Shown: one piece after another, positions 1 to 8,600 of the stretch
Position numbering within the stretch: position 1 is the stretch's first letter
How the letters are laid out: each line of letters starts with the position of its first letter
Source: an uncultured Stomatobaculum sp.
GTDB lineage: Bacteria > Bacillota > Clostridia > Lachnospirales > Lachnospiraceae
Direction: 5' to 3'
DNA: 11,486 nucleotides
Assembly: GCA_938010625.1 (NCBI GenBank)
Contig: CALLVJ010000313.1
Span: 1 to 11,486, forward strand
Notes under the pieces: generated by a model
What the model saw: only the letters and a program-made list of their open reading frames with translations
What the model was told of the DNA's origin: nothing
The model's database searches: none
Translations under genes and position numbers: made by a program

Positions 1-1767
1 TGCCTCGGTGTAGGGGCGCTTCTCCGTCGCAAAGATGCTCGCATCGTAGCTGCCCGCCGTCGTATGATACGCGATATGATCGACGATGCGCGTCGCCTTC
101 TGCTCGAGGATGAGCCGCGTCACCGTGCGGATAAACTCCTCGGGATTATAGCGGTAGCCCGCGAACACCTCAGCCTTAATCCCCTGCAGGATCTCCGCCG
201 TCGTCCGCCGCGTGAGCGTCGTCCCCGCCGCGATACGCCCGATGAGATCATACGTCACCGTTGACTCTTGGGCACGTTTCAGCGTACGCGTCCGACTCCT
301 GCCATAGCTAAAACTCGTACCGTCCGCCACCATCGCCGCATCCAGATCCGTCTGCTGCCCGCCATAGGTAATCGTATACTGGAGACGGCTGACACGCAGC
401 TCGACATTGATATGGTCGATCGCCGCCCGCACCAGCTCGCGCGAGTCAAAGGAAACCGTATAGGCGTACTTGTGGTTAATCCTCTTCCAGAGTTCCTGAA
501 ACTCTTTCTGATAAAATCGCTCGTTCAGCTTATTCTCCGGTGTCTTCGTCGCCCCCGCATCCGAAATCATCGTGCGCAGCACACTCTCGTCATAGATTGC
601 CTGTACGAGGCGATGGACCCCCTCCGTCATGGGCATGAGAGCCTCAGGCAGAGGATCGAGCGTCCCCGCTGCAAGTGCCGTGCGATAGTCCTCCGTCACA
701 TGGTCATCATCGTCGATGTAGTCATGACGCAGGAGGTATTTATAGATGGCACGCGCCTGCGTTTTATCGAGCTGCACCGCCGTACCGTCCGCCGACTGCA
801 CCGTCTTCCCCTTGAAATACGCCTCCGTTGCCGCCTTCGGACGCTCGTACAGCTCCGCCTCCATCTGCTTTTGCAGATCGCCGACAAACCCGGCATAACT
901 CTCGCTCGCGATCACCGTCAGCACATTCACCTCGTGCACCGCATCGCCCAGCACCGTCCGATCCATCCGCTGCCCCGACTGATCGACCGCGAGGCGCAGC
1001 CCTCTGCCCACCTCCTGCCGCTTTGCCGTCACACTCGCCGCGTGCTTCAGCGTACAGATCTGGAACACATTCGGATTGTCCCAGCCCTCGCGCAGCGCCG
1101 AGTGGGAGAAAATCACGCGCGTCGGCTCATCAAACGAAAGCAGCCGCTCCTTATCCTTCAGGATCAGATCATACGCCGAGATATCATCCGACAGATCCGA
1201 GCCGCGCCTTGCGCTGCTGTCCACCGCGCGTCCCGTCTTCTTGTCAATGCTGAAATAGCCCGCGTGTACCTTCTCTACAGGCACATCGTCCAGATACTTC
1301 ATATACGCAGGGTCAAAGAGATCGCGCCGCTCATTCATCACCGCGCGGTACTCCTCCTCGAAGATCCGCCCGTACTCCCCGAGCACGGCATTCCCGTCCG
1401 CATCATACTGACGGTACTTCGCCACCTCGTCGATGAAGAACAGCGAGAGCGTCTTGATCCCGCGTGCAAAAAGCCGCTGCTCCTTCTCAAAATGCGAAAC
1501 AATCGTCTCACGGATCTGCACTCGCCGGAGATCCGCCTCCGATACATCCCCCTGTACATCCCCCGTATGGAGCGTTGTTCCGTTCAGGAAAAGCACCGTC
1601 CCCGCAGCGGCATCTAACAAAACGCTATCTTTGATACAATGTGCTTTTCTCGAATATGTGTCTCGACACCCGTAAAAAGGCTTGATTTCAGGGCTTTTGC
1701 GGCTTTCAGAGGGCATAAACCGGCCTGCGAATCTGCTCCGATATGCTGTTGCTGTAGCTGTGCTCAT
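1..1767 (-). CDS. 5'-truncated type III restriction subunit R (Res) with an unrelated N-terminus; 3' end off the window
   Basis: This frame is open from an ATG at 1767 to the left edge (589 codons). From about residue 52 it reads as a type III Res protein, the ATP-dependent translocase/endonuclease subunit that works with Mod. Visible landmarks are GDVSEADLRRVQIRETI (residues 73-89), GIKTLSLFFID (103-113), the helicase motif HSALREGWDNP (222-232) and motif VI QEVGRGLR (251-258). Family members carry several hundred residues before this point, with a Walker A loop and DEAD-type box. Here these are absent and residues 1-49 show no similarity to Res that I recognise. The PD-(D/E)xK nuclease expected at the C-terminus would lie beyond position 1. 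No mod gene is present upstream. The GC content is about 60% or more by eye, well above the neighbouring operon. Without its ATPase half the product should not translocate DNA, so this is probably a pseudogene, although the ORF is intact and has a good ribosome binding site. Confidence 0.85.
   Translation of the reverse strand, partial: MSTATATAYRSRFAGRFMPSESRKSPEIKPFYGCRDTYSRKAHCIKDSVLLDAAAGTVLFLNGTTLHTGDVQGDVSEADLRRVQIRETIVSHFEKEQRLFARGIKTLSLFFIDEVAKYRQYDADGNAVLGEYGRIFEEEYRAVMNERRDLFDPAYMKYLDDVPVEKVHAGYFSIDKKTGRAVDSSARRGSDLSDDISAYDLILKDKERLLSFDEPTRVIFSHSALREGWDNPNVFQICTLKHAASVTAKRQEVGRGLRLAVDQSGQRMDRTVLGDAVHEVNVLTVIASESYAGFVGDLQKQMEAELYERPKAATEAYFKGKTVQSADGTAVQLDKTQARAIYKYLLRHDYIDDDDHVTEDYRTALAAGTLDPLPEALMPMTEGVHRLVQAIYDESVLRTMISDAGATKTPENKLNERFYQKEFQELWKRINHKYAYTVSFDSRELVRAAIDHINVELRVSRLQYTITYGGQQTDLDAAMVADGTSFSYGRSRTRTLKRAQESTVTYDLIGRIAAGTTLTRRTTAEILQGIKAEVFAGYRYNPEEFIRTVTRLILEQKATRIVDHIAYHTTAGSYDASIFATEKRPYTEA
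1621..1767 (-). other. Unrelated leader fused in frame to the Res remnant
   Basis: These 49 codons begin MSTATATAYRSRF and end AHCIKDSV, and they join the Res homology at about 1612-1620. The peptide is basic (several Arg and Lys), has no signal peptide or membrane segment, and I do not recognise a family. A second minus-strand frame is also open here, running from just inside the leader and ending in a TAG at about 1613-1615, close to the junction. Either frame could be the remnant of another gene, or the segment could be non-coding sequence from a mobile-element end or rearrangement scar. The 12-nt inverted repeat GTGTCTCGACAC (stem GTGTC/GACAC) lies at 1658-1669. Confidence 0.5.
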
Positions 1768-1777
1768 TCCGGCTGCG

Positions 1778-1785
1778 CCTCCTTT
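1778..1785 (-). promoter_or_regulatory. Ribosome binding site AAAGGAGG of the Res-remnant ORF
   Basis: AAAGGAGG on the minus strand lies 10 nt before the ATG at 1767. An in-frame TAG lies a little further upstream (about 1795-1797), so the ORF cannot extend beyond this point. This supports the ATG at 1767 as the start rather than the in-frame ATG at about 1716. Confidence 0.6.
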
Positions 1786-1804
1786 CCGAAACCCCTAAAG
1801 GGCA

Positions 1805-1854
1805 ATCCTTAAAAAGTATGGGTATCCTTAAATTGTGTAAGGAAACCTTAAAAG
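1805..1854 (-). repeat. Three TTAAGG boxes at about 20-bp spacing
   Basis: On the minus strand TTTAAGG occurs three times, with the plus-strand CCTTAA cores starting at 1807, 1826 and 1846 (spacings 19 and 20 bp). The two left copies extend to TTTAAGGAT. The right copy sits inside the inverted repeat AAACCTT-TT-AAGGTTT. A related TTTAGGGG follows closer to the ribosome binding site. The placement between the GNAT stop codon and the Res-remnant start would suit an operator, or arm-type recombinase sites at the edge of an integrated element. Neither role is shown. I found no convincing -35/-10 pair here. Confidence 0.5.
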
Positions 1855-1869
1855 GTTTAATTCTCGTGC

Positions 1870-2343
1870 CTATTCAGACCTCATATACAAATATGAGTCC
1901 CTGTCCGGATACTCATACGGGAAGGGAAGCTCGCCCTTTGGAATTCTCCGATAGCCTCGCTTTTCAAAGAAGCTGTGGCAGTTCGTGGCAACAGATGGTG
2001 TGTCGAATACAAATGTCCGCAGCCCCTGTTCCTTTGCGAACTCCTGAAGCGTCGCATAGAGCTTTCCGAGAATCCCCTGTTTCCGGTAATCTGCCCTGAC
2101 AAAGCCCTTTTTCAATACTGCATTTCCATTGCCTTTATTCATCAATGCTAAGGTGCCAATGACCGTATCATCCTCAACAGCCAGCCAAAACTCACCACCA
2201 TCCTTTTCATAACATATCGGGATGTCCAACAGGTCAGGCTGCTCCTCAAGTGAGAGATTGATCTTTGCTTCGTTATTCTGGATGTCCAGAATCAGGTCGA
2301 TGATCTGCTGTTTATATTTTTCTTGGTATGTGATTATTTGCAT
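1870..2343 (-). CDS. GNAT-family N-acetyltransferase
   Basis: This 157-aa soluble protein has the length of a single GNAT domain, which transfers an acetyl group from acetyl-CoA to an amine. Strands beta3-beta4 correspond to EFWLAVEDDTVIGTLAL (51-67). The acetyl-CoA pyrophosphate loop (motif A) is GFVRADYRKQGILGKL (80-95), and motif B is NCHSFFEKRGYRRI (121-134). The usual R/Q-x-x-G-x-G/A signature reads R87-K-Q-G90-I-L92, with Leu in the last position and a Gly one residue later, a slight variant. The substrate cannot be predicted. The gene lies 18 nt after the PhzF-like gene on the same strand with only a weak purine-rich (AGAGAG) ribosome binding site, so it probably relies on read-through of the upstream mRNA and is the last gene of the operon. 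No clear rho-independent terminator follows. Confidence 0.88.
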   Translation of the reverse strand: MQIITYQEKYKQQIIDLILDIQNNEAKINLSLEEQPDLLDIPICYEKDGGEFWLAVEDDTVIGTLALMNKGNGNAVLKKGFVRADYRKQGILGKLYATLQEFAKEQGLRTFVFDTPSVATNCHSFFEKRGYRRIPKGELPFPYEYPDRDSYLYMRSE

Positions 2344-2361
2344 TTCAAGATACCAACTCTC

Positions 2362-3138
2362 TTATATTTGCAGCTCTGACACAGCGAACAGAACTGCCTT
2401 CCCGCTGATCTTAATACGTCCGGTTCCTGTCAGCTCGCAGTACAATGTGCCTCCGCGGTTTGACGCTTGATACGCCACAATATCTTTCTTACCGAGCATA
2501 TGCGACCAGTAATCTGCCACTTGGCAATGTGCCGAGCCGCATACCGGATCTTCTGCAATGCCGCACTTCGGTGCAAAACTTCTGGTTACACAGTCCGTTT
2601 CCTTGCCTCTGGCTGTGGCGTTATGTAGCCTTCCGGGAAGCTGCTCGATCAAGGTATGATCCGGCTGCATCTCGCGCACCGTTTCTTCCTTATCAAATAC
2701 ACAGATCAAGTCCATAGCCAGCAGCGCTTTTGACGGACGTGCTCCGAAAGCCTGCTCCATTTCATCGGTCACTGGGATCTCCTGCAGGTCATAAGTCGGA
2801 AAGTCCATCTCATAAAGATCTCCCTTTTTAGCGACCGTAAGCTTTCCGCTCATCGTATTGAACTCGACTGTATCAGAGTCCTTGTCGTAATAATTCAGAA
2901 TGACAAAGGCCGTAGCCAGTGTCGCATGGCCGCAGAGATTGATCTCATCCTTGGGAGTAAACCAGCGCAGATGATATCCTTCCGGCTCCTTTACCACGAA
3001 GGCGGTCTCCGAGAGATTATTTTCCAATGCTATATTTTTCATCAGCTGGTCATCCGGCCACGTGTCAAGCACGCAGACTGCTGCCGGATTTCCGCTGAAC
3101 ACCTTATCTGTAAAGGCGTCTACCATATACTGCTTCAT
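2362..3138 (-). CDS. PhzF-family isomerase-like protein
   Basis: At 258 aa the protein is near the usual length of PhzF/YddE proteins, which have two similar alpha/beta halves around a central active site. Family landmarks are the N-terminal VDAFTDKVFSGNPAAVCVL (6-24), the segment NNLSETAFV with the catalytic glutamate at E44 (equivalent to E45 of Pseudomonas PhzF), CGHATLATA (69-77, with H71) and EDPVCGSAHC (196-205, with D197). The acid/base residues are thus all present, so the enzyme is probably active, but most family members are not in phenazine synthesis and their substrates are unknown. No other phenazine gene is in the window. The start lies 4 nt after the stop codon of the DUF262 gene, and an AAAGGGA ribosome binding site covers that stop, which indicates translational coupling to the restriction genes. 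Confidence 0.93.
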   Translation of the reverse strand: MKQYMVDAFTDKVFSGNPAAVCVLDTWPDDQLMKNIALENNLSETAFVVKEPEGYHLRWFTPKDEINLCGHATLATAFVILNYYDKDSDTVEFNTMSGKLTVAKKGDLYEMDFPTYDLQEIPVTDEMEQAFGARPSKALLAMDLICVFDKEETVREMQPDHTLIEQLPGRLHNATARGKETDCVTRSFAPKCGIAEDPVCGSAHCQVADYWSHMLGKKDIVAYQASNRGGTLYCELTGTGRIKISGKAVLFAVSELQI

Positions 3139-3142
3139 CTTT

Positions 3143-5671
3143 TCATCCCTTTATATACGGCACAATCACATCGTAGAACTTCTTTGTCCAGTCAGCATGG
3201 AAGTTTGCCATCTGAAGCCAATCCGTCTCATTCTCGATGCTGACATTATTCAGCTGAATGAACACCTTTGACGACTTAATGTCATCGCCACGGTTCCACT
3301 GAAGCGTCGTACCCAGTGCCGATTCGATTTCTGCTTTATGCGTGTACAGGCTGTCAAAGGCGTTCTTGTTTTCCTGCTTATTACCTCTGCCAAATACGAC
3401 CTCTGCCCGCGCTGCATCATAGTTTGCTACGCAGCACAGATAAAAACCGCCGATTCCAAAGAAGCCATTGATCCAGTTATCCCTTGACGGACTCACATTG
3501 GAGAAGGAACCATCCTCACCGTGCGCCTTCTGGATAATCGGAAGCGCGTAAGTCCAGTATTTCCTCCGGAGCTCATGACGGCTACCCGGCTCATCAGCAT
3601 TGGCTTCATTCTCATCACGCAGGTAGAATACCAAGTCTGCCGGATCTTCATCATAGAGCTTGAACAGGCGACTCAGAACAGAAAGTTTGCTCTGCGTGCT
3701 GGTGTTAGTCCACACATAGATGCCATCGCCAATTTCCAGTGATTTTGTAAACGCGTCCGGATTCGTGTTGAAGTGGAGCGCAATATTCTCCTCCTCCGAC
3801 ATTGCCAACTTTGTGATGATAGCCTTGTCCTCAGCATAGAGAATCTGGATAACCTTCTGGAACATCTCCTCCCAGCTCGTTACTGGCTGCTCGGTGTTCT
3901 TAAAGGTAAACTTGGCAATCAGACGTCCTGTCAGCTCGCCCTCATCCTCAAGCGTATAAGTATCAAGCTGCTTTTCTTCCGGTTTATATTCTGTGACCGG
4001 TGCCGCCCAGATGGTCAGAGCTCTGCCCATGAGATATTCGCTGCGCTCCTCCAGTTCTGCAAGCGTCCACTTATCCTTCTTAGCGATCCAAGTATTCATG
4101 CGGATACCGCTATCATCGAAGCCGTTCTGCATGGTTTTCTTTTCAGTGAAAGAGCTATTGCTGTACTTCGAGTTATAGGCAGTCAGCGTAAGGTTTGCCA
4201 TGCGATGAAGCCACAGCTCATGTATCTGCTCATAATCATCGCCCAGTTCCTTTTGCCATACCGGCGTCAGGTGCTGCGGCATGATATGCTCAATCGAATA
4301 AGTGCCATCATCGCAGTGACGATATACATCCTTATCCTCCGAAGTACCAAAATTCTCGAAGCGCTCAAGAATATAAATCTTGTTCTTGCTGTTCATAAGA
4401 TAAACAGGCCGCTCTGCAAAAGCCGCTTTGAATTCCTCATCATCCGGGAAGCGAGCACGTTCCTTCTTCGATAGAAGGGCATATTTGAGCTTCTCGACAT
4501 AGTTATCCTCGGTGCCGTCGTACCGGACGATCTCCCTGTGCAGCATAAGAAAAATTTTATTCAGAGCATTTGTCGGCAGGTCGCACATTGTCCTGCGGAA
4601 CAGATAATTCTCTGTCGTCAAGAAAATCTCTGTCACCCGTGCCAGCGTCAGCTTATTTTCGTTATACAGGCGCAACACCTCAAGGAAGTATGGCCTTGTT
4701 ACAGTCGTCTCCAGACGGTTCAAGCGGTCGATGCAGGCATCCAGTGCTGCACTGCCGGAATTGCCATCAAGAAGAATCTGGTAGCGCTTCGCATAGGCCA
4801 ACATCTCAGCGAGCAAAGGCTCGGTGTCGATCTTGCTGAGCTCTACGAAGTCCTTAAAATTGATATAGATTTTCTTCTGCTGCGGGATGGCTTGCTGCTT
4901 TACGCTCAGGTAGTCCCGGATAAAGGCGCTCACATCATACTTTGTGCAGACCTCGATCTTGTTCCAGTATTTCTCGTAATATTCCTCCTGCTCCTTGGAA
5001 GGCAATCCCATCAGGATAAAGTTCCTGATCTTGTCGCCTTCACTGAGGTCAAGACCGGTTGAGTTCAGGCTCTCAAAAATGAGCTGCGGATTGTCATCTT
5101 TATCCAATCGAATGTTGATGATCTCCAGACAACAGATCGCATCATAAAGCTGGTCGATGGTTATTTCCTGCTTCTGAATCCGGTCATAGAAATAATCGTA
5201 GTTCACGGTCAGATTGGACTCACGGATGTGCTCCGTCGGATCAGAGAACAGCTTCCCGAAAGCCTTCTGGTCATTCTTGACCGGCTTGAGCTTGATGCGG
5301 GTATCCTCCGGTTTCCACTTATCAACGAGGTATTCCTCAAAAATCCTCTGCTTCAGATTGGCGGTCTCAGGCACGATGATGCCCTTATCAATCAGGTTAT
5401 ACATGGCAAGGAACAGCAGCGATACTGTCGTAAGGCGCTGCTGGCCGTCGATGATCAGGAACTCCTCATTGTGGCCGTCCGGATTATATACAGAAACAAG
5501 GCTCCCGAAGAAGTGACTCTTTCGATGCCCTTTGACGATCTTTACAAGATCATCATACAGCTGCTTACAGTTCTCGGTCTTCCAGTCATAATTTCTCTGG
5601 TACACCGGAATGACAAATCGCTTATCGGAGCCTTCCATGTATTTAACGAATTTGCATTCTGAACCTTTCAT
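3143..5671 (-). CDS. DUF262/DUF1524 restriction-type protein with an extra C-terminal domain (GmrSD-like)
   Basis: This 842-aa protein has three parts. The N-terminal DUF262 domain shows VPVYQRNYDW (22-30 region), FFGSL (54-58), the signature IDGQQRLTTV (74-83) and FESLNSTGLDLSEGDKIRN (199-217). A helical middle leads to a DUF1524 HNH-like nuclease with SIEHIMPQHL (459-468, E461/H462), NLTLTAYN (493-500) and a nearby N-x-SFTEKK (505-512). In GmrSD enzymes DUF262 is the nucleotide-using sensor and DUF1524 the nuclease that cuts modified DNA. BrxU and SspE are related. From about 565 there is additional sequence: an unassigned segment (about 580-690) and a C-terminal domain (about 698-842) resembling DUF4268, rich in aromatic residues. 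The gene begins 6 nt after the hsdR stop codon with its ribosome binding site inside hsdR. It probably acts in the cytoplasm as a second, NTP-dependent defence nuclease. Modified-base specificity is inferred, not seen. Confidence 0.9.
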   Translation of the reverse strand: MKGSECKFVKYMEGSDKRFVIPVYQRNYDWKTENCKQLYDDLVKIVKGHRKSHFFGSLVSVYNPDGHNEEFLIIDGQQRLTTVSLLFLAMYNLIDKGIIVPETANLKQRIFEEYLVDKWKPEDTRIKLKPVKNDQKAFGKLFSDPTEHIRESNLTVNYDYFYDRIQKQEITIDQLYDAICCLEIINIRLDKDDNPQLIFESLNSTGLDLSEGDKIRNFILMGLPSKEQEEYYEKYWNKIEVCTKYDVSAFIRDYLSVKQQAIPQQKKIYINFKDFVELSKIDTEPLLAEMLAYAKRYQILLDGNSGSAALDACIDRLNRLETTVTRPYFLEVLRLYNENKLTLARVTEIFLTTENYLFRRTMCDLPTNALNKIFLMLHREIVRYDGTEDNYVEKLKYALLSKKERARFPDDEEFKAAFAERPVYLMNSKNKIYILERFENFGTSEDKDVYRHCDDGTYSIEHIMPQHLTPVWQKELGDDYEQIHELWLHRMANLTLTAYNSKYSNSSFTEKKTMQNGFDDSGIRMNTWIAKKDKWTLAELEERSEYLMGRALTIWAAPVTEYKPEEKQLDTYTLEDEGELTGRLIAKFTFKNTEQPVTSWEEMFQKVIQILYAEDKAIITKLAMSEEENIALHFNTNPDAFTKSLEIGDGIYVWTNTSTQSKLSVLSRLFKLYDEDPADLVFYLRDENEANADEPGSRHELRRKYWTYALPIIQKAHGEDGSFSNVSPSRDNWINGFFGIGGFYLCCVANYDAARAEVVFGRGNKQENKNAFDSLYTHKAEIESALGTTLQWNRGDDIKSSKVFIQLNNVSIENETDWLQMANFHADWTKKFYDVIVPYIKG

Positions 5672-5677
5672 GTATCG

Positions 5678-8600
5678 TTAGTCCTCCTTCTTAGCTCCGT
5701 ATGGCGCTGGTTCTTCAGCTACCATTGAAACCGGAGGTTCATAATCGAATGAATAGACTTTTCCTTCATCAGCATTCGGTGTCGTCGGCTTCTGGTATGT
5801 TGCATTGAAAATCAAATCCAGCAGCCAGTCTCTGAAGGACTGATTGCGACGGCTCCGTGTATCACCCTGATAGGCGGTATAGAGTTCCATGCCACTGGAC
5901 ATGTTGCGGAGAATCGCCTCCCATGTGGCGCGTTCGCTCTCATCGCGGGCATTCTGGATATCTGAGAATTGCATCGCATTTTGATAGCGCTCGTCCTTCT
6001 TAACCTCCTCGGCAATCTCCTGAATCTGCTTCTTGATTTTGTCCTCATCCGTCCAGTCACAATTTCCCCAGACATCATGGAACGATTCAAGAATATGCGT
6101 AAGCGTATCCATTTCAGGAACCGGTATACCGATGTCTGTCTGAACCGGCACAGGCTTTACCTCTGCATCCTCGTTAGCCAGTGAGATCGACATGGTCTGC
6201 TGGGCAACAACTCGATAACTATCAAGGTCAACGCTTTCAATGATTTTCTTATAATCATCATTCTCATCGCCTACCTTCGGGAGCTTCGGCACAAGAAGCG
6301 TCAGGAAAATAGACAGCTTTTCCCAGTCCGGAGAGCCATACGGCAGAATGGACGACAGGAAATTATAAGTACGCACAAACCCCTTAGCACTCTTTTTGAA
6401 CTCCACCTTGTCGTCATATTCCAGAGCCTTAAACAGCTCAACGCATCTGTCGATGATTGGATCAAGCTGCTCCCGGTCGGCATTATTCAAGTAGAGCTCT
6501 ACAAACGTGTTCACATCATCATCGGTATAAACCTGCATAGGCTCCATGTTGTCAATCAGGTCATTTAGCTTGTTAGCATCCGTCTCACCGGAAAGCACCG
6601 TGGTCTTATAGTATCGCTCGAAGGACTTCTGGATATCTGCCGGATTATTGATGAAATCCAACACGAATGTATCCGTCTTATACGGAGCGCAGCGATTCAA
6701 TCGAGACAGCGTCTGCACTGCCTTGATGTCAAACAGCTTCTTGTCTACGTACATCGTCTGCAGAAGCGGCTCATCATAGCCGGTCTGGAATTTGTCTGCC
6801 ACAACCAGAATACGATACGGGTCTTTGCGGAACTCCTTCTCAATCTTTGTGCTCGGAAATCCGTTGATCTTTGCCTCGGTGTAAGTTTCACCGTTATAGC
6901 GAGCTTCACCGGAGAAAGCGATCATCGGCTTATACTGGCTCTTGCGCTCCTCCAGTTCCTTCTTGATGGCAAAGTAATATTCAATCGCCCTCTGGATTTG
7001 ATGAGTGACAACCATTGCACGAGCTTTGCCCTTGATCTTCATCCGGACGTTGTTGTAGAAATGCTCTACAATGATACCAGCCTTTTCCTCTATGGCGTGA
7101 GGATCACTTTCCACATAAGATCGCAGGATTTTATTCGCTCTCTTCTTATCAAAGAGCGGATCATCACTTACAGTTTTTATCAGGTGATAGTAGCTCTGAT
7201 ACGGTGTGTAATATTTCAGGACATCAAGAATAAACTTCTCCTCGATTGCCTGCTTCATCGTATACACATCATGAGGCTTAGCCTTTTTGGTTCCGTCCTC
7301 ATTTAAGACAGGATTACCATTTTCATCGGTTATGATTTCGCCGAACATTTCAAGCGTTTTATTCTTAGGTGTGGCAGTAAAAGCAAAATAGCTCGCATTC
7401 TTGGCCATTTTCTTACCTTCGATGATAGAATTGATCTTATCTTCAAATTCATCGTCATCCGAATAAACATTGCCAGAAATGACTATATTCATCTTTGCGG
7501 CAAGGCTACCATTCTGGCTCGAATGTGCCTCGTCGATGATGATTGCGAAGGTACGGTTCTTGTATGCCGTAGATATGTCGTTCAGAATGAACTGGAACTT
7601 ATGGACGATGGTAATGATGATCTTCTTGCCCTCGTCCAGCAGGGTATGCAAATCAGACGCAGACTTTGCCCATCCCACAGTAGAGGACACCTGCGTGAAT
7701 TGCTTTATTGTATTCTTGATCTGCTTATCGAGGTTGATACGGTCGGTAACCACAATAACAGTATCAAAGATATTCTTGCCGCCGTTTTGAAGCGTAACGA
7801 GCTGATGGGCGAGCCAAGCTATGGAGTTAGACTTTCCGCTACCCGCGCTATGCTGAATAAGGTAACGCTGCCCAGCACCGTCCTTCTTGGCGCGGCCGAG
7901 GAGCATCGTCACCGCCTTCAGCTGGTGGTACCTTGGGAATATCTGCTTGTAGGAGGTCTTTCCGGTATCCTCGTCCTTATCCGCAACAATCTGAACATAG
8001 TTCTCCAGAATCTTAGAGAACTCTCTCTTCATCAGGATGTCCTTCCAAAGGTAATCCGTCTTGATCCCATTCGGATTCGGAGGATTGCCTGCACCGTCCT
8101 CGAAGCCCTTGTTGAAGGGCATAAAATATGAATCGTCCTTCTTAAGCTCCGTACACATCATGATTTCGTTATCATCAACAGCAAAATGCACGATGCAGCG
8201 CTTAAAGCTGAACAGCTTCTCCGCAGGGTCTCTATCTGTTTTATACTGTTTTACCGCATCAGCGGTATTCTGCAGTGTGAACTGATTCTTCAGCTCCATA
8301 GTAATGACCGGGAGACCGTTCAGGAAAATGCAGAGGTCAAGTGCAAGGCGACCATATTCCTTGGAATACTGCAGCTGACGAGTCACACTAAAAATATTCT
8401 CGTCATACAGCTCCTGCGCCCGCTGGTTTCCCTTGCTGGGAAGTACCTGATAGAACTCCAGCGTCTTATTTTTATATTTGAAACCTTTTCTGAGTATCTC
8501 AATAACACCTTGGTCGGACAGCTTCCGACTAAGTCTCTCCAGAAACTTTTTCTTTTCTGCCGGTGTATCGAGTATACGCAGCTCCGCTAAATCTCGTGGC

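Larger units (their letters stand above)
1768..1869. other. Only intergenic gap of note in the window
   Basis: This 102-bp gap separates the GNAT stop codon from the Res-remnant start. It holds the three TTAAGG boxes and the ribosome binding site described separately. The AAACCTT/AAGGTTT inverted repeat (1842-1858 region) has a two-base loop and no T-run after it, so it is not a convincing terminator for the GNAT gene. Confidence 0.5.

Noticed and set aside
268..1617. A 449-codon open frame on the plus strand
   Set aside because: It lies opposite the Res homology. The minus-strand frame has clear helicase motifs (HSALREGWDNP, VGRGLR), while the plus-strand product is Arg/His/Leu-rich with no family features, typical of an antisense shadow in GC-rich DNA.
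1658..1669. Palindrome-like GTGTCTCGACAC as an attachment-site core
   Set aside because: It is short (5-bp arms) and no second copy was seen at the other end of the window, so an att site cannot be supported.
1842..1858. Inverted repeat AAACCTT/AAGGTTT as a terminator after the GNAT gene
   Set aside because: The loop is only two bases, the stem is AT-rich and there is no T-run following it on the minus strand. It is better explained as part of the TTAAGG box array.
3773..4474. A 233-codon open frame on the plus strand
   Set aside because: It is antisense to the DUF1524 and helical part of the DUF262 protein, whose motifs are unambiguous; no ribosome binding site or recognisable domain.
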